Part shown: in pieces, positions 1-6,655 of the stretch
How positions within the stretch are numbered: the first letter of the stretch is position 1
Layout: the number at the start of each line of letters is the position of its first letter
From: an uncultured Enterobacteriaceae bacterium
Lineage (GTDB): Bacteria; Pseudomonadota; Gammaproteobacteria; Enterobacterales; Enterobacteriaceae
NCBI GenBank assembly: GCA_936920625.1
Contig: CAKZHC010000027.1
Span: 1-23,336, forward strand
Length of the DNA: 23,336 nt
Direction of reading: 5' to 3'
Program-made: the position numbers and the translations under genes
Notes under the pieces: generated by a model
The model's database searches: none
Seen by the model: the letters and a program-made list of their open reading frames with translations, nothing else
What the model was told of the DNA's origin: nothing

Positions 1-32
1 AAGAAACAAAAAATTTATTTCTACTTTTTATG

Positions 33-62
33 TTGACTAAACCTATTTTTTTAGAATATAAA
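33..62 (+). promoter_or_regulatory. Predicted sigma70 promoter of first peptide gene with overlapping dyad
   Basis: A TTGACT -35 box (33-38) and a TATAAA -10 box (57-62) are separated by 18 bases, each matching five of six consensus positions. A perfect 9-base inverted repeat, ACCTATTTT at 41-49 and AAAATAGGT at 60-68, covers the spacer and the -10 box, so a repressor bound there could block RNA polymerase. Transcription would start near base 70, giving a leader of about 100 bases before the peptide ATG. This is read from sequence alone. Confidence 0.5.
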
Positions 63-95
63 ATAGGTCAGCAAAGAGTTATCTAACAATATAAA

Positions 96-137
96 GCTGT
101 GACAACGCTGTGACAACAGAGTTTGACAACAGAGTTT
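96..137. repeat. Two overlapping short tandem repeats in peptide leader
   Basis: GCTGTGACAAC is repeated exactly twice at 96-106 and 107-117. It overlaps a second exact tandem repeat, GACAACAGAGTTT, at 112-124 and 125-137. The array lies between the predicted promoter and the ribosome binding site of the first peptide gene. It could be a regulator site or slippage-generated sequence; no comparable array was seen upstream of the second and third copies. Confidence 0.8.
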
Positions 138-172
138 ATTCTAAATAGCATATAAACGGATGGGGAATATAA

Positions 173-391
173 ATGAAAAAGACTAATTTAGCCGTTGTGT
201 TTACCTCTGTACTGCTCCTTTCTGGTACTGCGTCAGCCTGTGTTTTCGAGTTTGGATTTTCTGGTAAAGATTGTGCTTCCACATGTGCATCCGCAGCAGG
301 AGCAGCCGCTGCCGCCGCAATGGCGGGACAACCGGAAATCATCCCCTTTACAACGTTTGGATGTCTTGGAGCCGGTAACCCCAACAGCTAA
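173..391 (+). CDS. Small secreted four-cysteine peptide, copy 1
   Basis: I do not recognise this family. The 72-residue product starts with a classic Sec signal peptide: MKKT, a hydrophobic core to about residue 16, then SGTASA, with likely type I cleavage after Ala22. The mature peptide of about 50 residues has cysteines at 23, 34, 38 and 64, enough for two disulfides once exported. It also has an aromatic patch (FEFGF, 25-29), a segment of almost only Ala and Gly at 39-52, and the C-terminal tail GNPNS. A purine-rich GGGG ribosome binding site lies 7 bases before the ATG. Two paralogues follow at near-constant spacing. Cys directly after ASA also leaves lipoprotein processing possible, although the residue at -3 is not the usual Leu. 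A bacteriocin-like or host-interaction role is conjecture; no immunity or export gene is adjacent. Confidence 0.8.
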   Translation: MKKTNLAVVFTSVLLLSGTASACVFEFGFSGKDCASTCASAAGAAAAAAMAGQPEIIPFTTFGCLGAGNPNS

Positions 392-714
392 TTATAGTGG
401 TAATCATCGAAAATGGCAGGAGCTGTCAGCAGGATGACTGTTTTATATGGTGCCTGATAAGATAATTATAATTGTGGGCGAATTAGATTAGTTTACTCCC
501 GGAAATGCTCTGAGTATTTTCAGAGAAAGCTGCCTTAATTGTAGTTAAAATTAATTGCAATACAAGTAAAGTATAATTCTAATATCTGTGATTAATTTCT
601 TATTTTCATGATTGTGTAACATTCAGGGAATATTTCCATATAACAATGTAAGCATATTATCAAAAACGTATTACTAGTATTACTAACTTAACACCAACAA
701 ACTGGAGATATATG
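392..714. other. AT-rich spacer between peptide copies 1 and 2
   Basis: No gene is visible. A short hairpin (CTCTGA 508-513, TCAGAG 520-525) lacks a T-tract and is a poor terminator. A weak promoter candidate before copy 2 is TTTCCA, 16 bases, then TATTAT at 655-660. The block TACTAACTTA at 681-690 recurs almost unchanged upstream of copy 3 at the same distance from the start codon. Confidence 0.4.
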
Positions 715-933
715 ATGAAAAAGACTACTACAGCTATTATCTTTTCCTCTGTTTTACTTCTTTCTGGTACTGCATCAGCCTGTATTTTTGAATTTGGCTT
801 TTCTGGTAAAAACTGTGGTGTTACATGTGCAGGAGGGGCGGGAGCAGCAGCAGCAGAAGCAATATCAGGACTGCCTGAGCTTGCTCCTCTTTCAATGTCT
901 GGATGTATCGGTGCTGTTAACCCGAATAGTTAA
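715..933 (+). CDS. Small secreted four-cysteine peptide, copy 2
   Basis: This is a paralogue of the upstream peptide, again 72 residues. It has the same signal peptide core (LLLSGTASA), the same cysteine positions (23, 34, 38, 64), the shared FEFGFSGK block and the tail NPNS. Differences concentrate in the middle and C-terminal third (for example AGGAGAAAAEAISG), so the scaffold is kept while surface residues vary. An in-frame ATG lies one codon earlier at 712, but this start is preferred: it aligns with copies 1 and 3, gives equal length in all three, and leaves 7 rather than 4 bases after the GGAG ribosome binding site at 704-707. Function is unknown. Confidence 0.8.
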   Translation: MKKTTTAIIFSSVLLLSGTASACIFEFGFSGKNCGVTCAGGAGAAAAEAISGLPELAPLSMSGCIGAVNPNS

Positions 934-1253
934 AAATAGCAGTATAGCCAGCGCGGTAAATTGTTAGTAATCTGGCTATTTTATCTGTTAATAATCAATA
1001 TTTTATCATGATTTTTATCTAAAAAATCGGCCACGGGAGTGCTCCCGTGGCCTATCATTATATTCGGGTTCATTAAAGTAATAATTAACAGATCATTATA
1101 AATAAAAAGTAAACAAAGTAGAAACTGACTGTTTATCTTCTTACAGATATGCTTATTTTTTATGATATTTTAAGCATGAAGTACTGCAATGTTAACGTAA
1201 GTGTTCTGTTAAAAAACTACTAACTTACATATCAATGAATCAGGAGATGTATA
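934..1253. other. Spacer between peptide copies 2 and 3
   Basis: No gene is visible apart from the terminator hairpin at 1029-1052. A 7-base dyad (ATGCTTA 1149-1155, TAAGCAT 1171-1177) precedes copy 3, and TAAGCAT also occurs before copy 2 at 649-655, so it may be a shared regulatory element. ACTAACTTA recurs about 35 bases before the copy 3 start. Confidence 0.35.
1029..1052 (+). terminator. Terminator-like hairpin after peptide copy 2
   Basis: GGCCACGGGAG (1029-1039) and CTCCCGTGGCC (1042-1052) form a perfect 11-base inverted repeat that would fold with a small loop. An A-run precedes it at 1021-1026, while the downstream T-tract is poor, so it may act in either direction. The position after the stop and the shared CGGGAGT core match the hairpin behind copy 3. 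Confidence 0.55.
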
Positions 1254-1473
1254 ATGAAAAAGACCACCACAGCTTTTATTTTTGCCTCTTTTTTACTCCT
1301 TTCTGGTACTACGTCAGCCTGATGTTTTACAATTTGGCTTTTCTGGTGAAGATTGTACTAATATATGTTCAGCCTCAGCAGGAGCAGCTGGAGCGTTAGT
1401 TATAATGGGATTGCCTGAAATCAGTCCCTTTGCAATGACGGGGTGTCTTGGTGCTGGTAACCCGAACAGTTAA
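1254..1473 (+). pseudogene. Four-cysteine peptide, copy 3, broken by one inserted base
   Basis: This is a third paralogue. Translation from the ATG, which follows a good AGGAG site, gives an intact signal peptide through TTSA, then a TGA stop at 1320-1322. Removing one A (base 1322) restores Cys23 and an uninterrupted 72-residue peptide with cysteines at 23, 34, 38 and 64, the FGFSG block and the tail GNPNS. The length of 220 bases is exactly one more than the intact copies. The lesion sits at the predicted cleavage site, so only a free signal peptide of about 22 residues would be made. The rest of the frame is undamaged, so the mutation looks recent, or it is a sequencing error. Confidence 0.8.
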
Positions 1474-1575
1474 AAAGGATGGCATGCCTGGCAATATAGT
1501 AAGCTGTTAGTAACGTGGTTTTTTGTTTTAGGTAAAAACTGACCTGTATCATCATGTTTACTTAAAATAGTCTGT

Positions 1576-1606
1576 ACCGGGAGTACCATAGATACTCCCG
1601 GTTGTT
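1576..1606 (+). terminator. Rho-independent terminator after peptide copy 3
   Basis: ACCGGGAGTA (1576-1585) pairs perfectly with TACTCCCGGT (1593-1602) around a seven-base loop and is followed by TTGTT. It shares sequence and position with the hairpin after copy 2, which supports duplication of the whole cassette including the terminator. Confidence 0.7.
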
Positions 1607-2264
1607 GTCATTAGATTCATTGTGACAATAATTCATAAAAATCAAACCAGACTCTTGTAGCTAGCCCATATATCTTTGTGAATATATATTAACAAGAAAA
1701 TATTGTATAAAGAATATATGCTATAGGGGAAAATTCTCAGGAATATACTAGTGAGCTGAAAGGTACAGGTGAACAAAATAGTTATGGCTGTTTTCCATAT
1801 TCTCTGTGTTTCTTTCTGATAGCGCTTTAGCTTGCACCCCGGTTGAAAGTCTATAGCGAAGTTGTGCTCCATCCTGTATGACAGAAAATCCATATTCTTG
1901 TGTCAGATCTGTTTCATTGTTTTGACAGAATTATAGTAAGTCTGATTACTTAGTGATGTATTCGATGCATTCTGCTTTGATACATTTTTCTTCTATTTTT
2001 CCAAAAAAATTTATCGCGGGTTCATCTATTATACAGGCAATAATAGCGTTGATGTAAGTAACGCTGGAATGGAAATTAAATGAGAGCGAATATAGTTTAG
2101 TCTGCCATAATGACTATATAATAGTTAGTTGCACACCACCAGCTTTTCACTATAAAGCAGCCTTATCAGCGTTTCATGTCAAAATAAAATAAAAACAACC
2201 AAATGAAGATGTAAAGACTCCTCAGGCTGTTTTCGATGATTAGTTTTAATCGGGAAAGCCTGAG
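1607..2264. other. Gene-free AT-rich region between peptide array and fis
   Basis: I see no convincing gene. Open frames here lack ribosome binding sites and have implausible composition. One inverted repeat, CTCAGGCT at 2221-2228 with AGCCTGAG at 2257-2264, sits beside the fis terminator. No remnant of yhdJ, which follows fis in E. coli, was recognised. Confidence 0.4.
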
Positions 2265-2303
2265 AAAAAGGACGTTTCTGTTTATTTTTTGGGGTGAAAC
2301 GTC
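2265..2303 (-). terminator. Predicted terminator of the dusB-fis transcript
   Basis: Read on the minus strand, GACGTTTC and GAAACGTC form a perfect 8-base stem around a 17-base loop (2271-2303), directly followed by CTTTTT. It lies about 80 bases beyond the fis stop codon. The loop is larger than usual. Confidence 0.5.
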
Positions 2304-2380
2304 TCTTTATGCTTTGTGGGGAGGGCAGACAAAGGTTGCTTTAGCGGTGCCAGACCTCACTAAAAATAATGGCATTAAAC

Positions 2381-2677
2381 CTAATTCATACCATATTTTT
2401 TCAACTTTTTACGCAGTGTACCCCGGTTAATTCCCATCATCAGGGCGGCGCGGGTTTGATTGCCACGAGTATATTGCATTACCATGTCTAATAGAGGCTG
2501 TTCGACTTCAGCCAGTACCAGCTCATACAGGTCATCTACATCCTGGCCGTTTAACTGGGCAAAATAGTTTTTCAGTGACTGCTTAACCGAGTCACGGAGA
2601 GGTTTCTGGGTAACCTGATCCTGAGAATTGAGGGTAGATACGGTCAGTACGTCAGAATTTACGCGTTGTTCGAACAT
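2381..2677 (-). CDS. fis: DNA-binding nucleoid protein Fis
   Basis: Fis is a homodimeric nucleoid-associated protein that bends DNA and activates rRNA and tRNA promoters in fast growth; it also assists site-specific inversion and recombination. The 98-residue product has the family's full length and differs from my memory of E. coli Fis at only three positions (Leu16, Ser34, Asp48). The C-terminal helix-turn-helix (about residues 73-94) is unchanged, including the RGTLRKKLKKYG end. It lies 20 bases after dusB and is probably expressed from the promoter ahead of dusB. A GAAGAAC purine stretch precedes the ATG. Because dusB is broken upstream, fis translation now depends wholly on its own ribosome binding site. 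Confidence 0.98.
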   Translation of the reverse strand: MFEQRVNSDVLTVSTLNSQDQVTQKPLRDSVKQSLKNYFAQLNGQDVDDLYELVLAEVEQPLLDMVMQYTRGNQTRAALMMGINRGTLRKKLKKYGMN

Positions 2678-2697
2678 AGTTCTTCTGCTCTTAATTT

Positions 2698-3668
2698 CTA
2701 TTTACGTAAGTTTTCGAAGTATGCTTCCAACGCCTCCAGCTGTTCGCTGGTGTTCTCTATGGCGTTGAATGAGCGCCGGAACTGGGCATCTGGAGCGTGT
2801 TCCCGAAGATACCAGGAGACGTGCTTACGGGCAATACGATATCCCTTATCGTGACCATAAAAGTCATGTAGCTCACGTATGTGTGCAATAAGCAAGTGCT
2901 TTGCTTCAGCTAATGGCATTGGTGCCATCAGCTCTCCAGTGTCCAGATAATGCTGGATTTCCCGGAAGATCCACGGTCTTCCCTGAGCAGCACGTCCTAT
3001 CATCAGGGCATCTGCCCCAGTGTAGGTGAGCACAGCTTTGGCTTTATGCGGGTTTGTAATGTCTCCATTCGCAATAACAGGAATAGCGACATTTTGCTTA
3101 ACCAGCCGAATGCTATCGTACTCTGCTTCACCACTAAACATGCACGCACGAGTGCGGCCATGTATGGCGATAGCTGCAATACCACAATCTTCGGCCAGTT
3201 GGGCAATTTCAATACAATTACGATTTTCAACGTTCCAGCCAGTACGAATCTTGAGTGTGACAGGGACATTTACTGCGTTAACCACTGCTTTAAGAATCGA
3301 TTTCACCAGTTTAGGGTACGGTAATAATGCAGAGCCAGCCAGTTTACGATTTACTTTTTTAGCAGGACATCCCATACTAGTATCGATGATTTGTGCGCCG
3401 GCAGCAACATTTATGCATGCAGCCTGTGAGCCATTTCATCAGGTTCACAACCAGCAATTTGTACAGCCTGGATACCAGATTCTTCACGATCTACCATGCG
3501 CAGACGAGACTTATCGCTATTCCAGACATCGGGATTGGACGATAACATCTCTGATACAGTCATAGCTGCCCCCATCGCGCGACAAAGTGTTCTAAACGGC
3601 CTGTCGGATACGCCCGCCATGGGCGCGACGATCAGGCGATTGCGAAGCAAATAATGTCCTATACGCAT
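2698..3668 (-). pseudogene. dusB: tRNA-dihydrouridine synthase B, frameshifted
   Basis: DusB is a flavin enzyme that reduces uridine to dihydrouridine in the tRNA D-loop. The 5' part starts at MRIG, has the FMN-binding APMAGVSDRPFR segment, and runs into a stop at 3411-3413. The remainder, including the catalytic cysteine in MGCPAKK and the IRTGW and RAAQGRPWIFRE motifs, continues in another frame to the usual C-terminus. Comparison with my memory of E. coli DusB places two extra bases near 3424-3425 (minus AG after EMAH). Removing them gives 322 residues, against about 321 in the family. Everything else reads through, so the break is recent or an error. The upstream in-frame ATG at 3683 adds five residues and is less likely. 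Two separate peptides are unlikely to rebuild the barrel. Confidence 0.85.
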
Positions 3669-3704
3669 AAATGATGCGATCATAGTTTGTCCACAAGGCG
3701 GCGT

Positions 3705-3733
3705 ATATTACGCATTTTTATAGCAAGATGAAA
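3705..3733 (-). promoter_or_regulatory. dusB-fis promoter with GC-rich discriminator
   Basis: On the minus strand, TTTCAT (3733-3728) and TAATAT (3710-3705) are separated by 17 bases. The boxes are followed by an ACGCCGCC discriminator, the GC-rich type that makes the E. coli fis promoter sensitive to ppGpp and initiating-nucleotide levels. From memory, the boxes match the E. coli fis promoter closely. Transcription would start near 3698, about 30 bases before the dusB start. No terminator was seen between prmA and this promoter, and bases 3749-3993 hold no other recognised feature. Confidence 0.7.
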
Positions 3734-3748
3734 GGCCAAACTTTGAAC
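3734..3748 (-). promoter_or_regulatory. Putative Fis autoregulatory site
   Basis: The minus-strand 15-mer GTTCAAAGTTTGGCC has the terminal G and C and an AT-rich centre expected of Fis sites. Its centre lies about 43 bases upstream of the predicted start. This matches the position of the main autorepression site described for E. coli fis, where Fis competes with RNA polymerase. The motif is degenerate, so position is the main support. Confidence 0.4.
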
Positions 3749-3993
3749 AATTGTTGTTGACAGATCAATACTGATGCTAAAAAACGCCAGGCTATTTGTT
3801 AATATGCATAAATAACAGAGAGATATAAAATCACTTCCAGATTCAGAATAGTAAATTTTCTCTATAACTGGCGTCAGGCGGATCAATATTATCGATGAGG
3901 ATGGTACTACGCCGGACAGGCAGTAAACATAAACGCATGTGAACAGGCCCAAGTGTCAACTGATGTAATTGGATGCTAACACAATATTCATCA

Positions 3994-4878
3994 TTAACAG
4001 ATTTTTATCCCGGTTATACGGCACCATTCCTGTTTTTCTACTACAGGATCGAATTTAAAGGCGTGTTGATAAACCTCCATGATACCCGGTGCCTGTGAGC
4101 TGAGTATGCCGGAAAGTCCCAGATTACCTCCCGTGCGGGTCAGGGCACTTATTTTTGGTGCCAGCTCACGTAAGGGGGCAGCGAGAATATTCGCTATGAC
4201 CACGTCTGCACAGAGAGAGTCAGGCTGTTCATGGGCCAGATAGAGTGCCAGGCGCCCGGCCACGTCGTTACGCTTTGCGTTCTCGCGGCTTGCCTGGATA
4301 GCCTGGGGGTCGATATCAATACCAACTGCCTGGGCGGCTCCCAGTTTTAGTGCAGCAATGGCCAGTATGCCAGAGCCGCAGCCAAAATCGATAACGCACT
4401 TGCCTGAAAGATCCAGCTGGTCCAGCCAGCTCAGGCAGAGTGCGGTAGTGGGATGACTGCCGGTACCAAATGCAAGCCCGGGGTCCAGAATAACATTCAC
4501 GGCAAGAGGGTCGGGAACGTCGCACCAGCCAGGGCAAATCCATAATCGCTTCCCAAAACGTATCGGCCGGAAATCGTTCATCCACACCCGCTCCCATACC
4601 TTGTCTTCAATCAGTTCAATTTTGTGGGTAAAGCCATCACCCGCGAGGATGTGATGAGACAATGCGTTTTTGACTTCACTCATATTGGCATCTGGTTCAA
4701 ACAGGCCAATCACATCAGTATCTCCCCACAGAAGGGTTTCTCCGGGCATGGGTTCAAATACCGGGTTGTCGTGGCTGTCCTGAAAAGTGACAGAGACGGC
4801 TCCCTGTTCAATTAGCGCAGTGCCCAGTGCTTCGGCATGTGCAGCGGAACTATTTATGGTTATTTGTATCCATGGCAT
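3994..4878 (-). CDS. prmA: Ribosomal protein L11 methyltransferase PrmA
   Basis: PrmA transfers methyl groups from S-adenosylmethionine to lysines and the N-terminus of ribosomal protein L11 in the cytoplasm. The 294-residue product matches the family length (about 293). It has the N-terminal substrate domain starting MPWIQI, the linker ending before LDPGLAFGTGSHPTT, the SAM-binding loop GCGSG at 166-170, the acidic IDIDP at about 187-191 and the ANILA motif at 229-233. The start at MPW is chosen over an in-frame ATG seven codons earlier because GAGAGGT lies just before it and family members begin MPW. It follows panF by 10 bases, so the two are probably cotranscribed. Confidence 0.97.
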   Translation of the reverse strand: MPWIQITINSSAAHAEALGTALIEQGAVSVTFQDSHDNPVFEPMPGETLLWGDTDVIGLFEPDANMSEVKNALSHHILAGDGFTHKIELIEDKVWERVWMNDFRPIRFGKRLWICPGWCDVPDPLAVNVILDPGLAFGTGSHPTTALCLSWLDQLDLSGKCVIDFGCGSGILAIAALKLGAAQAVGIDIDPQAIQASRENAKRNDVAGRLALYLAHEQPDSLCADVVIANILAAPLRELAPKISALTRTGGNLGLSGILSSQAPGIMEVYQHAFKFDPVVEKQEWCRITGIKIC

Positions 4879-4888
4879 AGTGACCTCT

Positions 4889-6349
4889 CTATTTTGCAAT
4901 CAGGCGATGATCGACGGTCTCAGCCTGTCGTCTGCCAAGGTAGTTCGCGATAATAAACGTTAGCAGACTTAAAATCAGCGACGGTACAATTGGGTGAAAT
5001 CCCCATGGCTGAAGTGACATAGCCGCCATCAGCGTATAACTGATGGCCCCGGCAATAACGGACCCCAGGGCACCAATCCGATTAGCGCCCTGCCAGTAAA
5101 GCCCCAGCACCAGAGGCCAGAAAAATACTGCTTCAAGGCCACCCACTGCCAGTAAATTGAGCCAGATCATCATCTCCGGAGGATGCCAGGCAGTCAGCAA
5201 TAACAGCGCTCCCAAAAGCAGCGTCATCAGATTAGAGATTCGTCTTAAATGGCGTTGATTTACTGCCTGCTGAGGCTGGAGGCGCAGATAAAGATCTTTG
5301 ATGATGGTTGCAGATGACTGTAACAGTTGTGCGTTGACTGTTGACATAATGGCCGCCATCGGCGCTGCCAGAAAGATCCCAGCAGCCCAGGGGGGTAATA
5401 CATGGACCATCAGAGTGGGGATAACCTGATCAGGGATCTTGAGGTCCGGCAATATTGCCCTGCCTAATGCGCCAGCAAGGTGCATGCCACACAGGAGCAC
5501 CGCAACAACAGTGGTGCCAAGTATCATCCCGCGATGCACCGCTTTACTATTTTCATAAGCCAGGCAGCGCGCGGCAATGGGAGGTAAGCCAATGACGCCA
5601 AAACAGACTAAAATGGTAAACGACCCCAGCATTTTAGCTGTAATAATGTTGCCCGCACCTTCAGGTGAAATGAGTTTGGAGTCAATCCGCTGGAGTGTGG
5701 AGACTGCCTGAGCAGTACCTCCTGCGGCGTGGATGATAGCAAATAGTAGCAAAAAAGTACCTGCCAGCATTATAAGGCCATGCATCGCATCATTAAGTAC
5801 GCTGGCACGGAAGCCCCCAAATGCAGTATAGAGAGCGATAGTGCCGCCAAAAATAAGCAGGCCGGTACTATAGGTGATGCCGGTTGCACTCTCCAGTAAC
5901 CGGGCACCACCGATAAACTGCACAGTCATAGCGCCAATAAAAGCAATAAGAAGGCTCAGGCTGGCTAACCATACCAGTAAGGTACTCTTGTAGCGGGCAT
6001 AGAGCATGTCATTAAGGGTGACCGCATTGTAACGCCGGGCAAGAATCGCAAATTTTTTACCGAGAATCCCTAAAGATAACCAGATGGCAGGTACCTGCAC
6101 CATAGCCAGCATCACCCAGCCTAATCCATATTTATAGGCGGCTCCGGGGCCACCTATAAACGAGCTGGCACTGATGTAGGTGGTAGCCAGCGTCATAGCG
6201 AGGACAAACCCACCCATCGATCGGTTACCGAGGAAATACTCATTAAGGAAGTTCCCTTTTCGCTGTTTGCCCATGGCATAAAGCGAGAGCAGAATAATCA
6301 GCAGTAAATATCCCAGCAGTGGCAGGATCACTTCAATTTGTGGTGTCAT
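4889..6349 (-). CDS. panF: Sodium/pantothenate symporter PanF
   Basis: PanF is an inner-membrane member of the sodium:solute symporter family that imports pantothenate (vitamin B5), the precursor of coenzyme A. The product of 486 residues matches the family (about 483-485) and is hydrophobic throughout, with about 12-13 membrane helices. Conserved blocks visible are NEYFLGNRSMGG, ATTYISASSFIGGPGAAYKY, RRYNAVTLNDM, YTAFGGFRASVLND and LAAPMAAIMSTVNAQLLQSS. The start at MTPQIEV is chosen because GGAGG sits six bases upstream. Its first 17 bases overlap the end of yhdT, indicating translational coupling. Confidence 0.96.
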   Translation of the reverse strand: MTPQIEVILPLLGYLLLIILLSLYAMGKQRKGNFLNEYFLGNRSMGGFVLAMTLATTYISASSFIGGPGAAYKYGLGWVMLAMVQVPAIWLSLGILGKKFAILARRYNAVTLNDMLYARYKSTLLVWLASLSLLIAFIGAMTVQFIGGARLLESATGITYSTGLLIFGGTIALYTAFGGFRASVLNDAMHGLIMLAGTFLLLFAIIHAAGGTAQAVSTLQRIDSKLISPEGAGNIITAKMLGSFTILVCFGVIGLPPIAARCLAYENSKAVHRGMILGTTVVAVLLCGMHLAGALGRAILPDLKIPDQVIPTLMVHVLPPWAAGIFLAAPMAAIMSTVNAQLLQSSATIIKDLYLRLQPQQAVNQRHLRRISNLMTLLLGALLLLTAWHPPEMMIWLNLLAVGGLEAVFFWPLVLGLYWQGANRIGALGSVIAGAISYTLMAAMSLQPWGFHPIVPSLILSLLTFIIANYLGRRQAETVDHRLIAK

Positions 6350-6581
6350 TTTCATCCTCCAGTGGGATATCGCGGAACACCACACGAATCATCAGCCAGC
6401 ACAATACAACAAACAGCAAAGGAACCAAAAAGCAGGAGAGCTCAAACCATACAGGCATGCCAGTGAGCCCAAGTTGTTTATCTGGCAGCCATGCTGTTAC
6501 TGCCCAGGCAGTCAGGTAAGCTATTGCCAGCCCAAACGCCCACCATGCCTCTTTGTGGGCTTGCAGAAAGCGACTATCCAT
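6333..6581 (-). CDS. yhdT: Small inner-membrane protein YhdT
   Basis: This is an 82-residue hydrophobic protein with two predicted membrane helices (about 14-33 and 46-66), a charged N-terminus starting MDSRFLQAHKEA and an acidic C-terminus RDIPLEDEND. Length, the N-terminal block and the RDIPLED motif match enterobacterial YhdT from memory. It always sits before panF, which it overlaps here, so it may be an accessory subunit of pantothenate uptake. No activity has been shown to my knowledge. Confidence 0.93.
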   Translation of the reverse strand: MDSRFLQAHKEAWWAFGLAIAYLTAWAVTAWLPDKQLGLTGMPVWFELSCFLVPLLFVVLCWLMIRVVFRDIPLEDENDTTN

Positions 6582-6600
6582 TTTTTGCTCAGTTCATAGT

Positions 6601-6631
6601 TAGGAAAGAAAAAGGCCGGTAAACCGACCTT
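6601..6631 (-). terminator. Rho-independent terminator of accBC
   Basis: On the minus strand, AAGGTCGG (6631-6624), a TTTA loop and CCGGCCTT (6619-6612) form an 8-base stem with one G-U pair, followed by TTTCTTT. It lies about 25 bases after the accC stop and before yhdT. It would separate the acetyl-CoA carboxylase message from yhdT-panF-prmA, at least partly. Confidence 0.8.
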
Positions 6632-6655
6632 CACTTAATGTTAAGATGATAAAAA

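Noticed and set aside
136..384. Open frame of 82 codons on the minus strand across peptide copy 1
   Set aside because: It mirrors the Ala/Gly codons of the peptide gene, has no ribosome site and does not recur in copies 2 and 3.
1320..1322. TGA in peptide copy 3 as a selenocysteine codon in place of Cys23
   Set aside because: The frame after TGA does not continue the peptide; a one-base insertion explains everything, and no SECIS-like hairpin follows.
1642..1893. Minus-strand 83-codon hydrophobic frame in the gap before fis
   Set aside because: No ribosome binding site, no domain sense, and composition is what AT-rich noncoding DNA gives by chance.
3026..3565. Plus-strand 179-codon frame opposite dusB
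   Set aside because: It is a shadow of the dusB coding frame and has no start signals.
3680..3952. Minus-strand 90-codon frame upstream of dusB
   Set aside because: It runs through the dusB-fis promoter and Fis site and resembles no protein.
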